Shown here one piece after another: positions 15,995-24,369 of a stretch of DNA of 64,000 bases. A program made the position numbers and the translations under genes. This DNA is from SIG77 sp045589595. GTDB lineage: Bacteria > Verrucomicrobiota > Lentisphaeria > Victivallales > UBA1829. Position 1 is the first letter of the stretch. Each line of letters begins with the position of its first letter. The notes below the pieces were generated by a model. That model had not been told where the DNA came from. It ran no database searches and saw only the letters and a program-made list of their open reading frames with translations. Where the stretch lies: positions 27,303-91,302 of the forward strand of contig JAZNPK010000007.1 in assembly GCA_045589595.1 (NCBI GenBank), in the 5' to 3' direction.

Positions 15995-16727
15995 TTCCCT
16001 GCTTTTTGAAGTCCGTGATCTGGTAAAAGAATTTCCCGGCGGCGTCCGGGCAGTGGATGGTGTATCCACCCGTATCTCCCGCGGCGAGGCAGTGTTTATT
16101 GTCGGTCCCTCCGGTTCCGGAAAAAGTACCTTCCTGCGCTGTCTGAACAAACTGGAGGAACCGACCGGCGGCGAGATCATTTTCAACGGCAGCCCCGTGG
16201 GAACGACTGCGGCACAACTCAATAAATTCCGTCAGAATGTGGGAATGGTGTTCCAGCATTTCAATCTTTTCCCCCACCTGACGATCCGCGACAATATTAC
16301 ACTGGCTCCGGTCCGGACCGGCAGAATGAGCCGCGCGGACGCCGGAAAAAAGGCGGAACAACTCCTTGCCCGGATCGGACTTTCGGATAAAGCCGATGCC
16401 TATCCCATGCAGTTGTCCGGCGGTCAGAAACAGCGTATTGCCATTATCCGCGCACTGGCGATGAATCCGGAAGTATTGCTGTTCGACGAACCCACATCCG
16501 CCCTTGACCCCGAAATGGTGGGCGAGGTCCTTGCTTTGATGAAAGATCTTGCCAGAGAGGGAATGACCATGATCGTTGTGACACACGAGATCGGTTTCGC
16601 CTGTGAAGTGGCAGACCGTATGCTCTTTATGGATCAGGGCAAAATCGTGGAATCCGGAACACCGGATGAACTGGTCCACGGTTCCTCCAATCAGCGTGTC
16701 AGGGACTTCTTTGCCAAGGTTTTGTGA
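15987..16727 (+). CDS. glnQ: Polar amino-acid ABC transporter ATPase
   Basis: A 246-residue nucleotide-binding subunit. Walker A is VGPSGSGKSTFLRCL, the Q-loop lies in GMVFQHFNLFPH, the signature is LSGGQKQR, Walker B is VLLFDEPTSALDPEM, and the H-loop is VVTHEIGF. The HFNLFPH stretch is typical of the polar amino-acid (GlnQ/HisP) class. Its start overlaps the end of the binding-protein/permease fusion, so the two make a complete importer: two copies of each would give the usual dimer. Its stop overlaps the start of the next gene as TGATG. Confidence 0.9.
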   Translation: MSDSLLFEVRDLVKEFPGGVRAVDGVSTRISRGEAVFIVGPSGSGKSTFLRCLNKLEEPTGGEIIFNGSPVGTTAAQLNKFRQNVGMVFQHFNLFPHLTIRDNITLAPVRTGRMSRADAGKKAEQLLARIGLSDKADAYPMQLSGGQKQRIAIIRALAMNPEVLLFDEPTSALDPEMVGEVLALMKDLAREGMTMIVVTHEIGFACEVADRMLFMDQGKIVESGTPDELVHGSSNQRVRDFFAKVL

Positions 16728-17797
16728 TGCAGGAACTTGTTCCGTACAGAAAACTGGCGATCGGTTACAATACGCGTGAGCCGGATATTTTTGAGGAATG
16801 TCTCAAGCCGTGGCTTCCGGCAGTTCTGGAAGTTTATTTTTCGTGGCCCGGAGAACCCAGCGGCAGAGATATGAACCTGAATTGCAATTATGATCTTGCA
16901 GAAGAACGGCTGCTGGAAACATTGCGCCGTCTCCGCCGCGATGGCGTGAAACTGGATCTGCTCTTCAATGCCAACTGTTACGGTCCCACTGCCTTTGATC
17001 CGGAAATGCACAAAACGGTGGACCGCGTTATGGCAAAACTGGCACAGCATCAACTGCTGCCGGAAGTGGTGACCACCACATCCCAGTACATTGCCAGAGT
17101 GATCAAACTGGATCATCCCGCCATCAAAGTGCGTGCCAGTGTGAATATGCATCTGCGCACGACCATGTCAATGGAATTTATTGCGGATCTGTTCGATTCT
17201 TTTTATATTTCCAGAGAACTGAACCGGGATCTGGCGACCGTTCAGATCTTTTCAGAATGGTGCCGGAAAAACGGAAAAGAATTCTGTATGCTGGCAAACA
17301 GTGCGTGTCTGCGGAGTTGTCCGGTACAGACTTTCCACGATAACCTGATCGCCCACAACAGCGTCAACGGCAGAACAGGCGAATATGAATTGCAGATGCC
17401 GTTCCGGCTTTGTCAGCGGCGTCTGAAAGATCCGGAAAACCGTATCGACATCATCCGGAATTCCACCTGGGTGCGCCCGGAAGATATGCATTATTACGAA
17501 CCGCTTGTGGATGTGATCAAACTTGCCACACGCACCGTGGCAACGCCGGATCTGATCCTGCGGGCATACGCCACCGGACACTATGACGGCAATCTGCTGA
17601 ATCTTCTGGGGCTGCCCGCTCATACCTACATCGACAACAAGGCGTTTCCGCCGGACTGGATCGAACAGGGGATCGCCCAGACTTGCGCCCCCAACTGCAC
17701 CAAATGCGGGAAATGTGAAGCCCTGCTCGCTGCAACGGAACGGCAGGACCTGATGCCGCCGCGGTACAACTTCGCCACTGCACCGATCCGGATCTGA
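16727..17797 (+). CDS. U32-peptidase-like protein with cysteine cluster
   Basis: A 356-residue protein resembling the U32 family (TIM-barrel-like, collagenase-related). Visible marks are LLFNANCYGP, VRASVNMHLRTTMSMEF, the NSACLRSCPVQTFHDN pair of cysteines, RLCQRR, and a C-terminal CxxxCxxCxxC group (CAPNCTKCGKC). Known U32 proteins such as UbiU and UbiV hold a [4Fe-4S] cluster with conserved cysteines, so an iron-sulfur protein is likely. The start is fused to the ATPase stop (TGATG), so translation is probably coupled. A link to amino-acid or peptide metabolism fits the importer, but the reaction is unknown. It converges on aroE with only 6 nt between stops. Confidence 0.65.
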   Translation: MQELVPYRKLAIGYNTREPDIFEECLKPWLPAVLEVYFSWPGEPSGRDMNLNCNYDLAEERLLETLRRLRRDGVKLDLLFNANCYGPTAFDPEMHKTVDRVMAKLAQHQLLPEVVTTTSQYIARVIKLDHPAIKVRASVNMHLRTTMSMEFIADLFDSFYISRELNRDLATVQIFSEWCRKNGKEFCMLANSACLRSCPVQTFHDNLIAHNSVNGRTGEYELQMPFRLCQRRLKDPENRIDIIRNSTWVRPEDMHYYEPLVDVIKLATRTVATPDLILRAYATGHYDGNLLNLLGLPAHTYIDNKAFPPDWIEQGIAQTCAPNCTKCGKCEALLAATERQDLMPPRYNFATAPIRI

Positions 17798-17803
17798 CCG
17801 CCT

Positions 17804-18661
17804 TCAGCGTTTCGCAATGGCGTCCGTGAGCGCGGTCCGCATCACTTCCACCGGGGCGGGTTCATTGAACCAGATCTCATAGGATTTTGCGCCCTGATGC
17901 AGCAGCATTGGCAATCCGTTCTGCGTGGGGATCCCCTTCTTTTCCAGAGCGGCAAGAAGCGGCGTATGCTTGTAGATCGTATCGAAATAACGCAGTCCGT
18001 TCCGCGGAAACAGATCCGGATCCACCGGCGGCGGATCTTCATCGTGAAGTCCCAGACTGGTACACTGGACCGCCAGTACGGATCGTGCCAGAAAATCTGC
18101 CGTCCGGTCACGGTCGGAGATCGCCGCACAATCTGTGATCAGTTGTGGAAATTCCTGCTTCAGCAGATCCGTAAGATGGACCGCCTTATCCAGAGAACGG
18201 TTCAGGATCCGGATGGACCGCACCCCTGCCAACGCACAATGCCAAACCAGCGCATTGACAACGCCGCCGCAACCGATCAGACAGAGATCCGCCCCTGCCA
18301 GCGGCAGGTCGAAGGCTTCCGCCAATGCCCGTTCAAAGCCGGTCCCGTCGGTGGTATCGGCAAAGGCAGTGCCGTCATCATTGATCCTGACGGTATTGGC
18401 ACTGCCGCTGAGCCGGGCGGCATCGGAAAGGGTGTCTGCCAGTGCATGTGCCGCCCCTTTGTGCGGGACGGTCACATTGAATCCGGCAAGACATTTCTTT
18501 GCTTCCGCAAAAAATTCCGGCATGTGATCCGGCGTTACATGGATCGCACGGTACTCCGCATTTTTTCCGGCAGCGCGGAACGCGGCGTTGTGCATATCCG
18601 GCGACAACGAATGGGCAATGGGATCACCGATAACGGCAAACTGCAGTTTTTCAGACATCAT
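17804..18661 (-). CDS. aroE: Shikimate dehydrogenase
   Basis: A 285-residue NADP-dependent enzyme that reduces 3-dehydroshikimate in aromatic amino-acid synthesis. The substrate domain has AVIGDPIAHSLSPDMHNAAF and the catalytic lysine in GFNVTVPHKGAA, and DTTDGTGFERAL is the second conserved block. The nucleotide domain begins LCLIGCGGVVNALVW; a standard GAGG is replaced by GCGG here. The C-terminus has NGLPMLLHQGAKSYEIW. The start codon overlaps the stop of the esterase gene (ATGA), so it is the last gene of the long minus-strand run that begins with ppk. Confidence 0.9.
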   Translation of the reverse strand: MMSEKLQFAVIGDPIAHSLSPDMHNAAFRAAGKNAEYRAIHVTPDHMPEFFAEAKKCLAGFNVTVPHKGAAHALADTLSDAARLSGSANTVRINDDGTAFADTTDGTGFERALAEAFDLPLAGADLCLIGCGGVVNALVWHCALAGVRSIRILNRSLDKAVHLTDLLKQEFPQLITDCAAISDRDRTADFLARSVLAVQCTSLGLHDEDPPPVDPDLFPRNGLRYFDTIYKHTPLLAALEKKGIPTQNGLPMLLHQGAKSYEIWFNEPAPVEVMRTALTDAIAKR

Positions 18662-19494
18662 TTTTTACCGCGTTTCTGCTGAAAAAGCCAATCCCAGTTT
18701 TCTTTTTTCCTGAATGCCGGCCCCCAGGAACCGTGAGCGCATTTCGGGACTTCCACATAGGTGAAGCTGGTGGAGCCTGCTTTTTTCAGGGCTTCCGCCG
18801 CATTGCGTGAGCGGACCGTCGGAACGATCGTATCGATATCGCCGTGATAGAACAGAATGGGCAGATGTTTGAATTTTTCCACCTGCGCTTCGTCCACGCC
18901 GCCGCAGACCGGGAACGCGGCGGCAAATTTTCCGGGGAAACGGCTGATGGCATCCCAGGTACCGTATCCGCCCATGGAGATCCCCATAACATACACGCGA
19001 TCCGGATCGACTTTCCCTTCATATTTTTTCAGAAGGGCGTCCAAAAGCTGCATGGCAAGATCCATGCTTTCGGAGATTTCCGGCATGGTGTGGGATGTTT
19101 TGTCCCAGGGCGTATCCACCCATTGTTTGCCGTTGGGACACTGGGGAAATACCAGGAGGGCATTGACATTATTTTTTTTGCAGTAATTTGTCAGCTGTGC
19201 ACCGCCGTGATACAGCTGCTTGCTGTTGTCATCACCCCGTTCACCGGCACCGTGAAAGAACAGGACCAGCGGGATTTTTTCCTGCGCCGTGTCCCAGTTG
19301 CCGGCTTCTTTGATGCAGTATTTCAGCGTTTTACCGTTGCTGCCGGTGAACTCCTGCTGTTCAAATCCGAGCCGGATATAATGCGGGGTGGGCGGTTTCA
19401 CGCCGGATGCCGGAGCTGCTCCGGAGGCGGCATCGATGGTTGCCATGGAGATGACGGTGCTCATAATTACCTTCCTGATAAATTTCCAATGCAT
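18658..19494 (-). CDS. Secreted alpha/beta-hydrolase (esterase, PHB-depolymerase-like)
   Basis: A 278-residue alpha/beta-hydrolase with an N-terminal signal sequence (KVIMSTVISMATIDAASGAA). The oxyanion region reads PLVLFFHGAGERGDD, the nucleophile elbow is GISMGGYGTWD (serine within GxSxG), the acid is likely Asp in YHGDIDTIVP, and the histidine is in VPKCAHGSWGPAF. This layout matches the carboxylesterase/polyhydroxybutyrate-depolymerase-like group often used on plant polysaccharide esters. It probably works in the periplasm or outside. It sits 18 nt after the Bax-inhibitor gene on the same strand. Confidence 0.75.
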   Translation of the reverse strand: MHWKFIRKVIMSTVISMATIDAASGAAPASGVKPPTPHYIRLGFEQQEFTGSNGKTLKYCIKEAGNWDTAQEKIPLVLFFHGAGERGDDNSKQLYHGGAQLTNYCKKNNVNALLVFPQCPNGKQWVDTPWDKTSHTMPEISESMDLAMQLLDALLKKYEGKVDPDRVYVMGISMGGYGTWDAISRFPGKFAAAFPVCGGVDEAQVEKFKHLPILFYHGDIDTIVPTVRSRNAAEALKKAGSTSFTYVEVPKCAHGSWGPAFRKKENWDWLFQQKRGKK

Positions 19495-19512
19495 ATTTTT
19501 GTCCTTTTGTGA

Positions 19513-20295
19513 TCAGTCTCTTCTGCCGAACAGTTTCAGCAGCATGATGAAAAGGTTGATGAAATCAAGATAAAGCTCCAAGGCGCCGATGATGGCGTAC
19601 TTCTGATACATTTCGCCGGTTTCGCTCATCTGGCTGCCCATCTGTTTCAGTCTCTGGGTATCCCATGCCGTCAGACCGACGAAGATGATGACGCCGATGT
19701 AAGTCAGGAACCGGTCAAAACCTGCATTTTTCAGGAACATGTTGACCACTGACGCGATGATCAGTCCGAACAGCCCCATCATACAGAAGGAGCCGATCCC
19801 GCTCAGATCCATACGGGTCAAATAGCCGAAAATACTGGTGACGGCAAAAGTTCCTGCGCAGGTGAAGAACGCGGCGGAAATGGCAGACTGTGTGTACACC
19901 ATGAAGATGGGGGAAAGTGTGACACCGCTGATGGCGGCATAAAGCAGAAAACAGAATCCGGCGACCCCGGGTGACATCTTGTTGATCCCCAGAGAAAGCC
20001 AGAAAACAAGTCCCAGTTCCACCAGGACCATGACCAGCATAAAGCCGGGCGACCAGAAAATGGAGCCGCCGTAAAGATTGCCCGCACTGTCAAGCATGGG
20101 TTTTGTTTCCAGCATGTACTGATACAGGAGCCACGCCACGATCCCGGTAACAGCCAGACCGACTGTCATCCAGTTGTAAACGCGGTTCATAAAGGTGCGG
20201 GAGGCTTCTGCGGCAGATCTTTCGCCGCCGGTCACTTCAGCAGTCCGGCTGTAATTGCCCAGATCCTTGCTGTACTTGTAGTTGTCCTGATTCAT
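19513..20295 (-). CDS. Bax-inhibitor-1 family membrane protein
   Basis: A 260-residue protein of the TMBIM/YccA family. After a polar N-terminus of about 45 residues there are seven hydrophobic segments (for example FMLVMVLVELGLVFWLSLGI and ALELYLDFINLFIMLLKLFG), with the family's C-terminal DFINLFIMLL pattern and a conserved aspartate in LTAWDTQRLK. ATG 20295 has AAAGGAAC upstream. Bacterial homologues act as calcium leak channels or as regulators of membrane proteases; which applies here is unknown. It is in the ppk-to-aroE run. Confidence 0.88.
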   Translation of the reverse strand: MNQDNYKYSKDLGNYSRTAEVTGGERSAAEASRTFMNRVYNWMTVGLAVTGIVAWLLYQYMLETKPMLDSAGNLYGGSIFWSPGFMLVMVLVELGLVFWLSLGINKMSPGVAGFCFLLYAAISGVTLSPIFMVYTQSAISAAFFTCAGTFAVTSIFGYLTRMDLSGIGSFCMMGLFGLIIASVVNMFLKNAGFDRFLTYIGVIIFVGLTAWDTQRLKQMGSQMSETGEMYQKYAIIGALELYLDFINLFIMLLKLFGRRD

Positions 20296-20320
20296 TGTTG
20301 TTGTTCCTTTCTTTTTTGGA

Positions 20321-21142
20321 TTATATGAGCGAGATCCGTGTTCCGAGTATGTGGATGGCCTCCGGACGGAGTGCCCGGGCATCATCACCGGCATTGGCGG
20401 CTTCAATGCAGACCATCTGTGTGTATTCATCATCGCCGAAATCTGCAATGGTCGCAGCCATTTCCGCCCATGGGTTCCAAACCACTGCCGAATCCGATCC
20501 GAACCGTTCCACCCGGATCTTCCGGTCCAGAACCGGGTCATCGATCACGGCAATGTTTCTGCCCGGATAGTAAATACGGTCCACATTTTCACCGATGGTG
20601 ATATCACCTTCCTGCGTATGCCGGGTCCGGGTCAGGGCGCAATCGTATTCACAGCCGTCAAAGCCGCTGATCCTGATCTTACGGACATCCCCGACGCGGA
20701 AATAAGTGTGGAGCGCATCAGAGAAGGGAATATTTCTGCCGGTAAGATTTTTTGTAGTCAGCTGTACCGTCAGCGATTTGCCGATGTTCACATCCAGCGT
20801 TGCGGATTGACCGTACCAGTCAAAGGTGAGGGCGACAGACGCGCTGCCGTCCGCTTCTTCCCGCACTGCACTCATGTCCCATTTGTTGGAACGTGCGACC
20901 CCGTGAGGCGGCTGTGCCACTTTGCCGAACCATGGCCAGCATACAGGGATCCCGCCGCGGACCGCTTTGCCCGGGGTGTATTTTGCTTTTTCCGAAACGA
21001 AAAGAAGATCGTCTTCCGTTTCAAATGGACGGTATGAAATGATGTGGGCGCCGTGGGGCGTCAATACAGCCACAGCATCATCCGTGGCGATCTCGAAAGC
21101 TTCCAGCTCTCCGAGCATAACGGGTTTGACATTGATGGACAT
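20321..21142 (-). CDS. D-hexose-6-phosphate mutarotase (YeaD-like)
   Basis: A 273-residue galactose-mutarotase-fold enzyme that interconverts the anomers of glucose-6-phosphate or related sugars. The family marker is AVRGGIPVCWPWFG near residue 60-75, followed by PPHGVARSNKWDM; further on come LHTYFRVGDVRKI and VVWNPWAE, which carry histidine and substrate-binding residues. Glu in the closing stretch (MVCIEAANAG) fits the catalytic base. It has a GAAAGGA site before ATG 21142 and lies 27 nt after the LpxL-like gene in the same run. Confidence 0.85.
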   Translation of the reverse strand: MSINVKPVMLGELEAFEIATDDAVAVLTPHGAHIISYRPFETEDDLLFVSEKAKYTPGKAVRGGIPVCWPWFGKVAQPPHGVARSNKWDMSAVREEADGSASVALTFDWYGQSATLDVNIGKSLTVQLTTKNLTGRNIPFSDALHTYFRVGDVRKIRISGFDGCEYDCALTRTRHTQEGDITIGENVDRIYYPGRNIAVIDDPVLDRKIRVERFGSDSAVVWNPWAEMAATIADFGDDEYTQMVCIEAANAGDDARALRPEAIHILGTRISLI

Positions 21143-21169
21143 ATTATCTGATCCTTTCTTATTTTTCTG

Positions 21170-22162
21170 TCAGTTCTGCATTCTGGCTTTGTTCCGGTCG
21201 CGGCGGGCGCGCTGATCGTAAAAAGTTGGTCCCGCCACTGTTGCGTAGGGCGGATACTTCTGCCGGAGCGTTTCCTCCGCTTCTGCCGGGATATATTGAA
21301 AACGTTTGTACATCCACAAATATTGTTCGGGGCAGAGCCGGACAAGTTTTTCGATCTCATTCAGGATCCGTGAAGTCAGTTTCATTTCATCCTGTTCCTC
21401 CCCGGCATGGATCACTGTGGCACGCATGGTGAACGTCCGGTCGGGATTCCGGCAGACGCTCCCGATCAGCACGGACACATTTTCCATGATCGCCATCCGC
21501 GCCGGCAGGGATGATGTCGGAACCGGAAATCCGAAAAATTCTGCAAAAACGCCGCCGTCCCGCACACGGGTATTCTGATCGCTGAGCATTCCGATACTGG
21601 TTCCCTCCTTCAACGCATTTTTCACTGCCCGCGCTGCCCCTTTTGCAAAGATCAGCCGGACGCCGTCCACTGCCCGTCCGTCCTGCAGGAATTGGCTCAG
21701 ATAGGGATTTTTCGGCGGCCGCATAATGGTTGCCAGAGGGAATCCGTACTGCATTGCCACCATCTGACCTGCCAGTTCCCAGTTGCCGTGATGCGGTGTG
21801 ATGAAGATCACCGGTCTGCCTTCATCGTGCAGGGAGAGGAAACACTGTTTTGACGCTTCATCCGTATGGATCAGTTCCACCGGAAAATGTTTTTTTCTCC
21901 GCCGCAGCCAGAAAAATTCCAATGCCACCTGCACCAGATGAAGAATACTTTCAAAGGCGATTTTTTTACATTCCTCCACGGAGCGGTCCGGATAGACCGC
22001 ACGCACATTCTGGAAAGCGACTTTCCCCAGTTGCGGGACCGGATAAAGGATCTTTGCCCAGAACCAGGCGAATGCCCGGTGACAACGCCGGGGCAGAAGC
22101 CCCAGAATAAATGCGTGCCACCGCACAAAAAGATACAGCAGATATTGTCTGAACCGCTTCAT
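21170..22162 (-). CDS. LpxL/HtrB-family lipid A acyltransferase
   Basis: A 330-residue inner-membrane acyltransferase that adds a secondary acyl chain to lipid A. It begins with a membrane anchor (YLLYLFVRWHAFILGLLP). The catalytic motif is FITPHHGNWELAG (HxxxxE), followed by IMRPPKNPYLSQFL, GMLSDQNTRVRDGGVF and a C-terminal YLWMYKRF, as in the family. Its start overlaps the stop of ppk by 4 nt. Together with lpxK at the far end of the window it shows that the organism makes a lipid A outer membrane. Confidence 0.88.
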   Translation of the reverse strand: MKRFRQYLLYLFVRWHAFILGLLPRRCHRAFAWFWAKILYPVPQLGKVAFQNVRAVYPDRSVEECKKIAFESILHLVQVALEFFWLRRRKKHFPVELIHTDEASKQCFLSLHDEGRPVIFITPHHGNWELAGQMVAMQYGFPLATIMRPPKNPYLSQFLQDGRAVDGVRLIFAKGAARAVKNALKEGTSIGMLSDQNTRVRDGGVFAEFFGFPVPTSSLPARMAIMENVSVLIGSVCRNPDRTFTMRATVIHAGEEQDEMKLTSRILNEIEKLVRLCPEQYLWMYKRFQYIPAEAEETLRQKYPPYATVAGPTFYDQRARRDRNKARMQN

Positions 22163-24276
22163 GACGACGGACCCTTTCCGGTTGTTGCCGGTGCTGAGGA
22201 ATACACCTGTAATTTTCCTTTTCTGCCCCGTTTGCCCCGCTTCTGCCGGTCGCAGTAAAATTGATACAGGACGTACTGACTGCGGGTCGGTTCAAAGGAA
22301 TCTGTTGTGCCGTCGCCGGTATTGGAGTACCGGTTCGGTCCGGTCAGCAGACGCCCTTTCCGTTTATCGTTGAGAGCCGTTTTCACGATCATATCCAGTT
22401 CCGCCCGGAGTTCTTTCTGTTCCACGGGGAACAGCAGTTCGATCCGGCGTTTCAGGTTGCGGGGCATAAGATCGGCACTGCCTGCAAAATATTCCGGTGC
22501 GCCGTTGTTGCGGAAAATATAAATGCGGGAATGTTCCAGGAAACGGTCAAGGATCGCCACGATCCTGAAATTTTTCCGTGCTTTTTCCGGCAGAGCATAA
22601 GGATTCAGTCCGCAGATGCCGCGGATGATCAGATCGATCTGAACATGTTTCCCTGCCGCCCGGTACAGATGCTCCATGATCTCCTCATCAATAACGGCAT
22701 TGGCTTTGATCGTGATGTGGCCGGGATTACTGGCACTGGATAACGATGCCTCCCGGTCGATCAGATGGAGCATACGGCTCCGGAGATCAAAGGGCGCCAC
22801 AATGAGTTTGTTCCAGTTGGGCGGATCGGAAAAACCGGTAATGACATTGAACAGACCGGCAACATCTGCGGCGAGCAGGGGATCGTCCGTAAAATAACCG
22901 ATATCCGTGTACTGCCGGGCGGTACTGTCGTTGTAATTCCCCGTGCTGAGATGCACATAGCGGCGGATCCCCGTCTCTTCCCGGCGGACGATCAGCAATG
23001 CCTTGCAATGTACTTTCAGACCTGCAATGCCGTAAACCACATGGGCTCCGGCTTCCGCAAGTTCCCGCGCACGGCGGATGTTGTTTTCTTCATCGAACCG
23101 GGCTTTGATCTCGAACAGGACCGATACCTGTTTGCCGTTCCGCGCCGCTTTGATCAGCGCATTGACGACCGGCGAATGACCGCCTACCCGGTACAATGTC
23201 TGCTTGATCGCAAGGACTGCAGGATCTTCCGCCGCCTCTTCCAGCAGCCGGATCACCGGATCGAAAGATTCGTAAGGATGATGAACGATCAGAGAACCGC
23301 GCGTCCGGATATTTTCGATCATACTCAAATTGGGATCGATGCGGTACGGCTGCAGCGGCGGCATGGGCGGATCGGAAAGATGGGGAAAATCCCGGAGATT
23401 CACCAGTTCAAACAGAGATTTCAGGTTGACGGGTCCATCGATCATATAGGTCCGGGCTTTTCCGATCGCCAGTTTTTTCTTGAGGAAAGCGCAGGATTTT
23501 TTTGACATTCCCGCCGCAACTTCCAGCCGGATCACGATCCGTTTCGTTTTTTTCTGAAGGGCGATCTGCATTTCGGAAAGAATATCGTCAATGGATTCGT
23601 CGTCGATGGAAAAATCCATATCGCGGGAAATGCGGAAGGGGGAACACTCCAGGATTTCACAGCCACGGAACAGATGATGGAGATTTTCTGCGATCAAGTC
23701 CTCCGCCAGAAGAAATACGATTCCGCTCTGATCTGTTTCCAGCGGAATGAACCGGGGAACAACAGATGGGACTTCCAGCATGGCAAAACATTCATGATAT
23801 CCGCCGGGTGTCGGGTGCATCAGACGGACCAGCAGCTCCAGACTCAGGTTCGGTACCACGGGGAACGGATGTGTCGGATCGATCCCCACAGGTGTCAGTA
23901 CCGGCAGGATCTCCCGTTCAAAAATATTGTTTGCGGTCTGCTGCTGCGCCGCATTCAGATCGGAATAACGGAGGATCGTCAGCGATTCTGCTGCAAGTTC
24001 CGGCAGGATCATTTTCCGGAAATAAGTGTATTGACGCTCCACCAGTTCACGGATCCGGCTGTCCAGTTCTGCCAGCAGTTCGCCGGTATCCGGCTGTCCG
24101 CTCCGGGAAATGGCAGCCATGCGGACCATGAAAAATTCATCCAGATTGCTGCTGAAGATCGCAAGAAACTTCAGCCGTTCCAGCAATGGATTTCCAAGAT
24201 CCGCAGCCTCATCAAGGACCCGGCTGTTGAATTCCAGCCAGCTGATGTCGCGATTGATGAAATGCATATCGTTCAT
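22159..24276 (-). CDS. ppk: Polyphosphate kinase 1
   Basis: A 705-residue enzyme that makes polyphosphate from ATP, a usual length for PPK1. The N-terminal domain starts FINRDISWLEFNSRVLDEA, then SSNLDEFFMVRM. The catalytic part has LAIKQTLYRVGG, FEIKARFDEENNI and the autophosphorylated histidine in GLKVHCKALLI, with the second histidine block in YVHLSTGNYNDSTA. ATG 24276 is chosen; ATG 24267 is also possible, while the upstream extension to 24360 has no homology to the family. It has its own TTGCTT-N16-TATATT promoter and heads a run of six minus-strand genes. Confidence 0.93.
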   Translation of the reverse strand: MNDMHFINRDISWLEFNSRVLDEAADLGNPLLERLKFLAIFSSNLDEFFMVRMAAISRSGQPDTGELLAELDSRIRELVERQYTYFRKMILPELAAESLTILRYSDLNAAQQQTANNIFEREILPVLTPVGIDPTHPFPVVPNLSLELLVRLMHPTPGGYHECFAMLEVPSVVPRFIPLETDQSGIVFLLAEDLIAENLHHLFRGCEILECSPFRISRDMDFSIDDESIDDILSEMQIALQKKTKRIVIRLEVAAGMSKKSCAFLKKKLAIGKARTYMIDGPVNLKSLFELVNLRDFPHLSDPPMPPLQPYRIDPNLSMIENIRTRGSLIVHHPYESFDPVIRLLEEAAEDPAVLAIKQTLYRVGGHSPVVNALIKAARNGKQVSVLFEIKARFDEENNIRRARELAEAGAHVVYGIAGLKVHCKALLIVRREETGIRRYVHLSTGNYNDSTARQYTDIGYFTDDPLLAADVAGLFNVITGFSDPPNWNKLIVAPFDLRSRMLHLIDREASLSSASNPGHITIKANAVIDEEIMEHLYRAAGKHVQIDLIIRGICGLNPYALPEKARKNFRIVAILDRFLEHSRIYIFRNNGAPEYFAGSADLMPRNLKRRIELLFPVEQKELRAELDMIVKTALNDKRKGRLLTGPNRYSNTGDGTTDSFEPTRSQYVLYQFYCDRQKRGKRGRKGKLQVYSSAPATTGKGPSS

Positions 24277-24322
24277 GTCGGATCGTCCCGGTAAATCGTT
24301 TCTGTTCCTGATGTTCTGCTCC

Positions 24323-24350
24323 AATATACCTTGCAGAAAGAAAAAAGCAA
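24323..24350 (-). promoter_or_regulatory. Promoter of ppk
   Basis: On the minus strand TTGCTT (24345-24350), 16-bp spacer, TATATT (24323-24328). The leader to ATG 24276 is about 40 nt. It sits just after the metH stop. Confidence 0.7.
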
Positions 24351-24369
24351 GTCTTTCCACGCAGATTTT

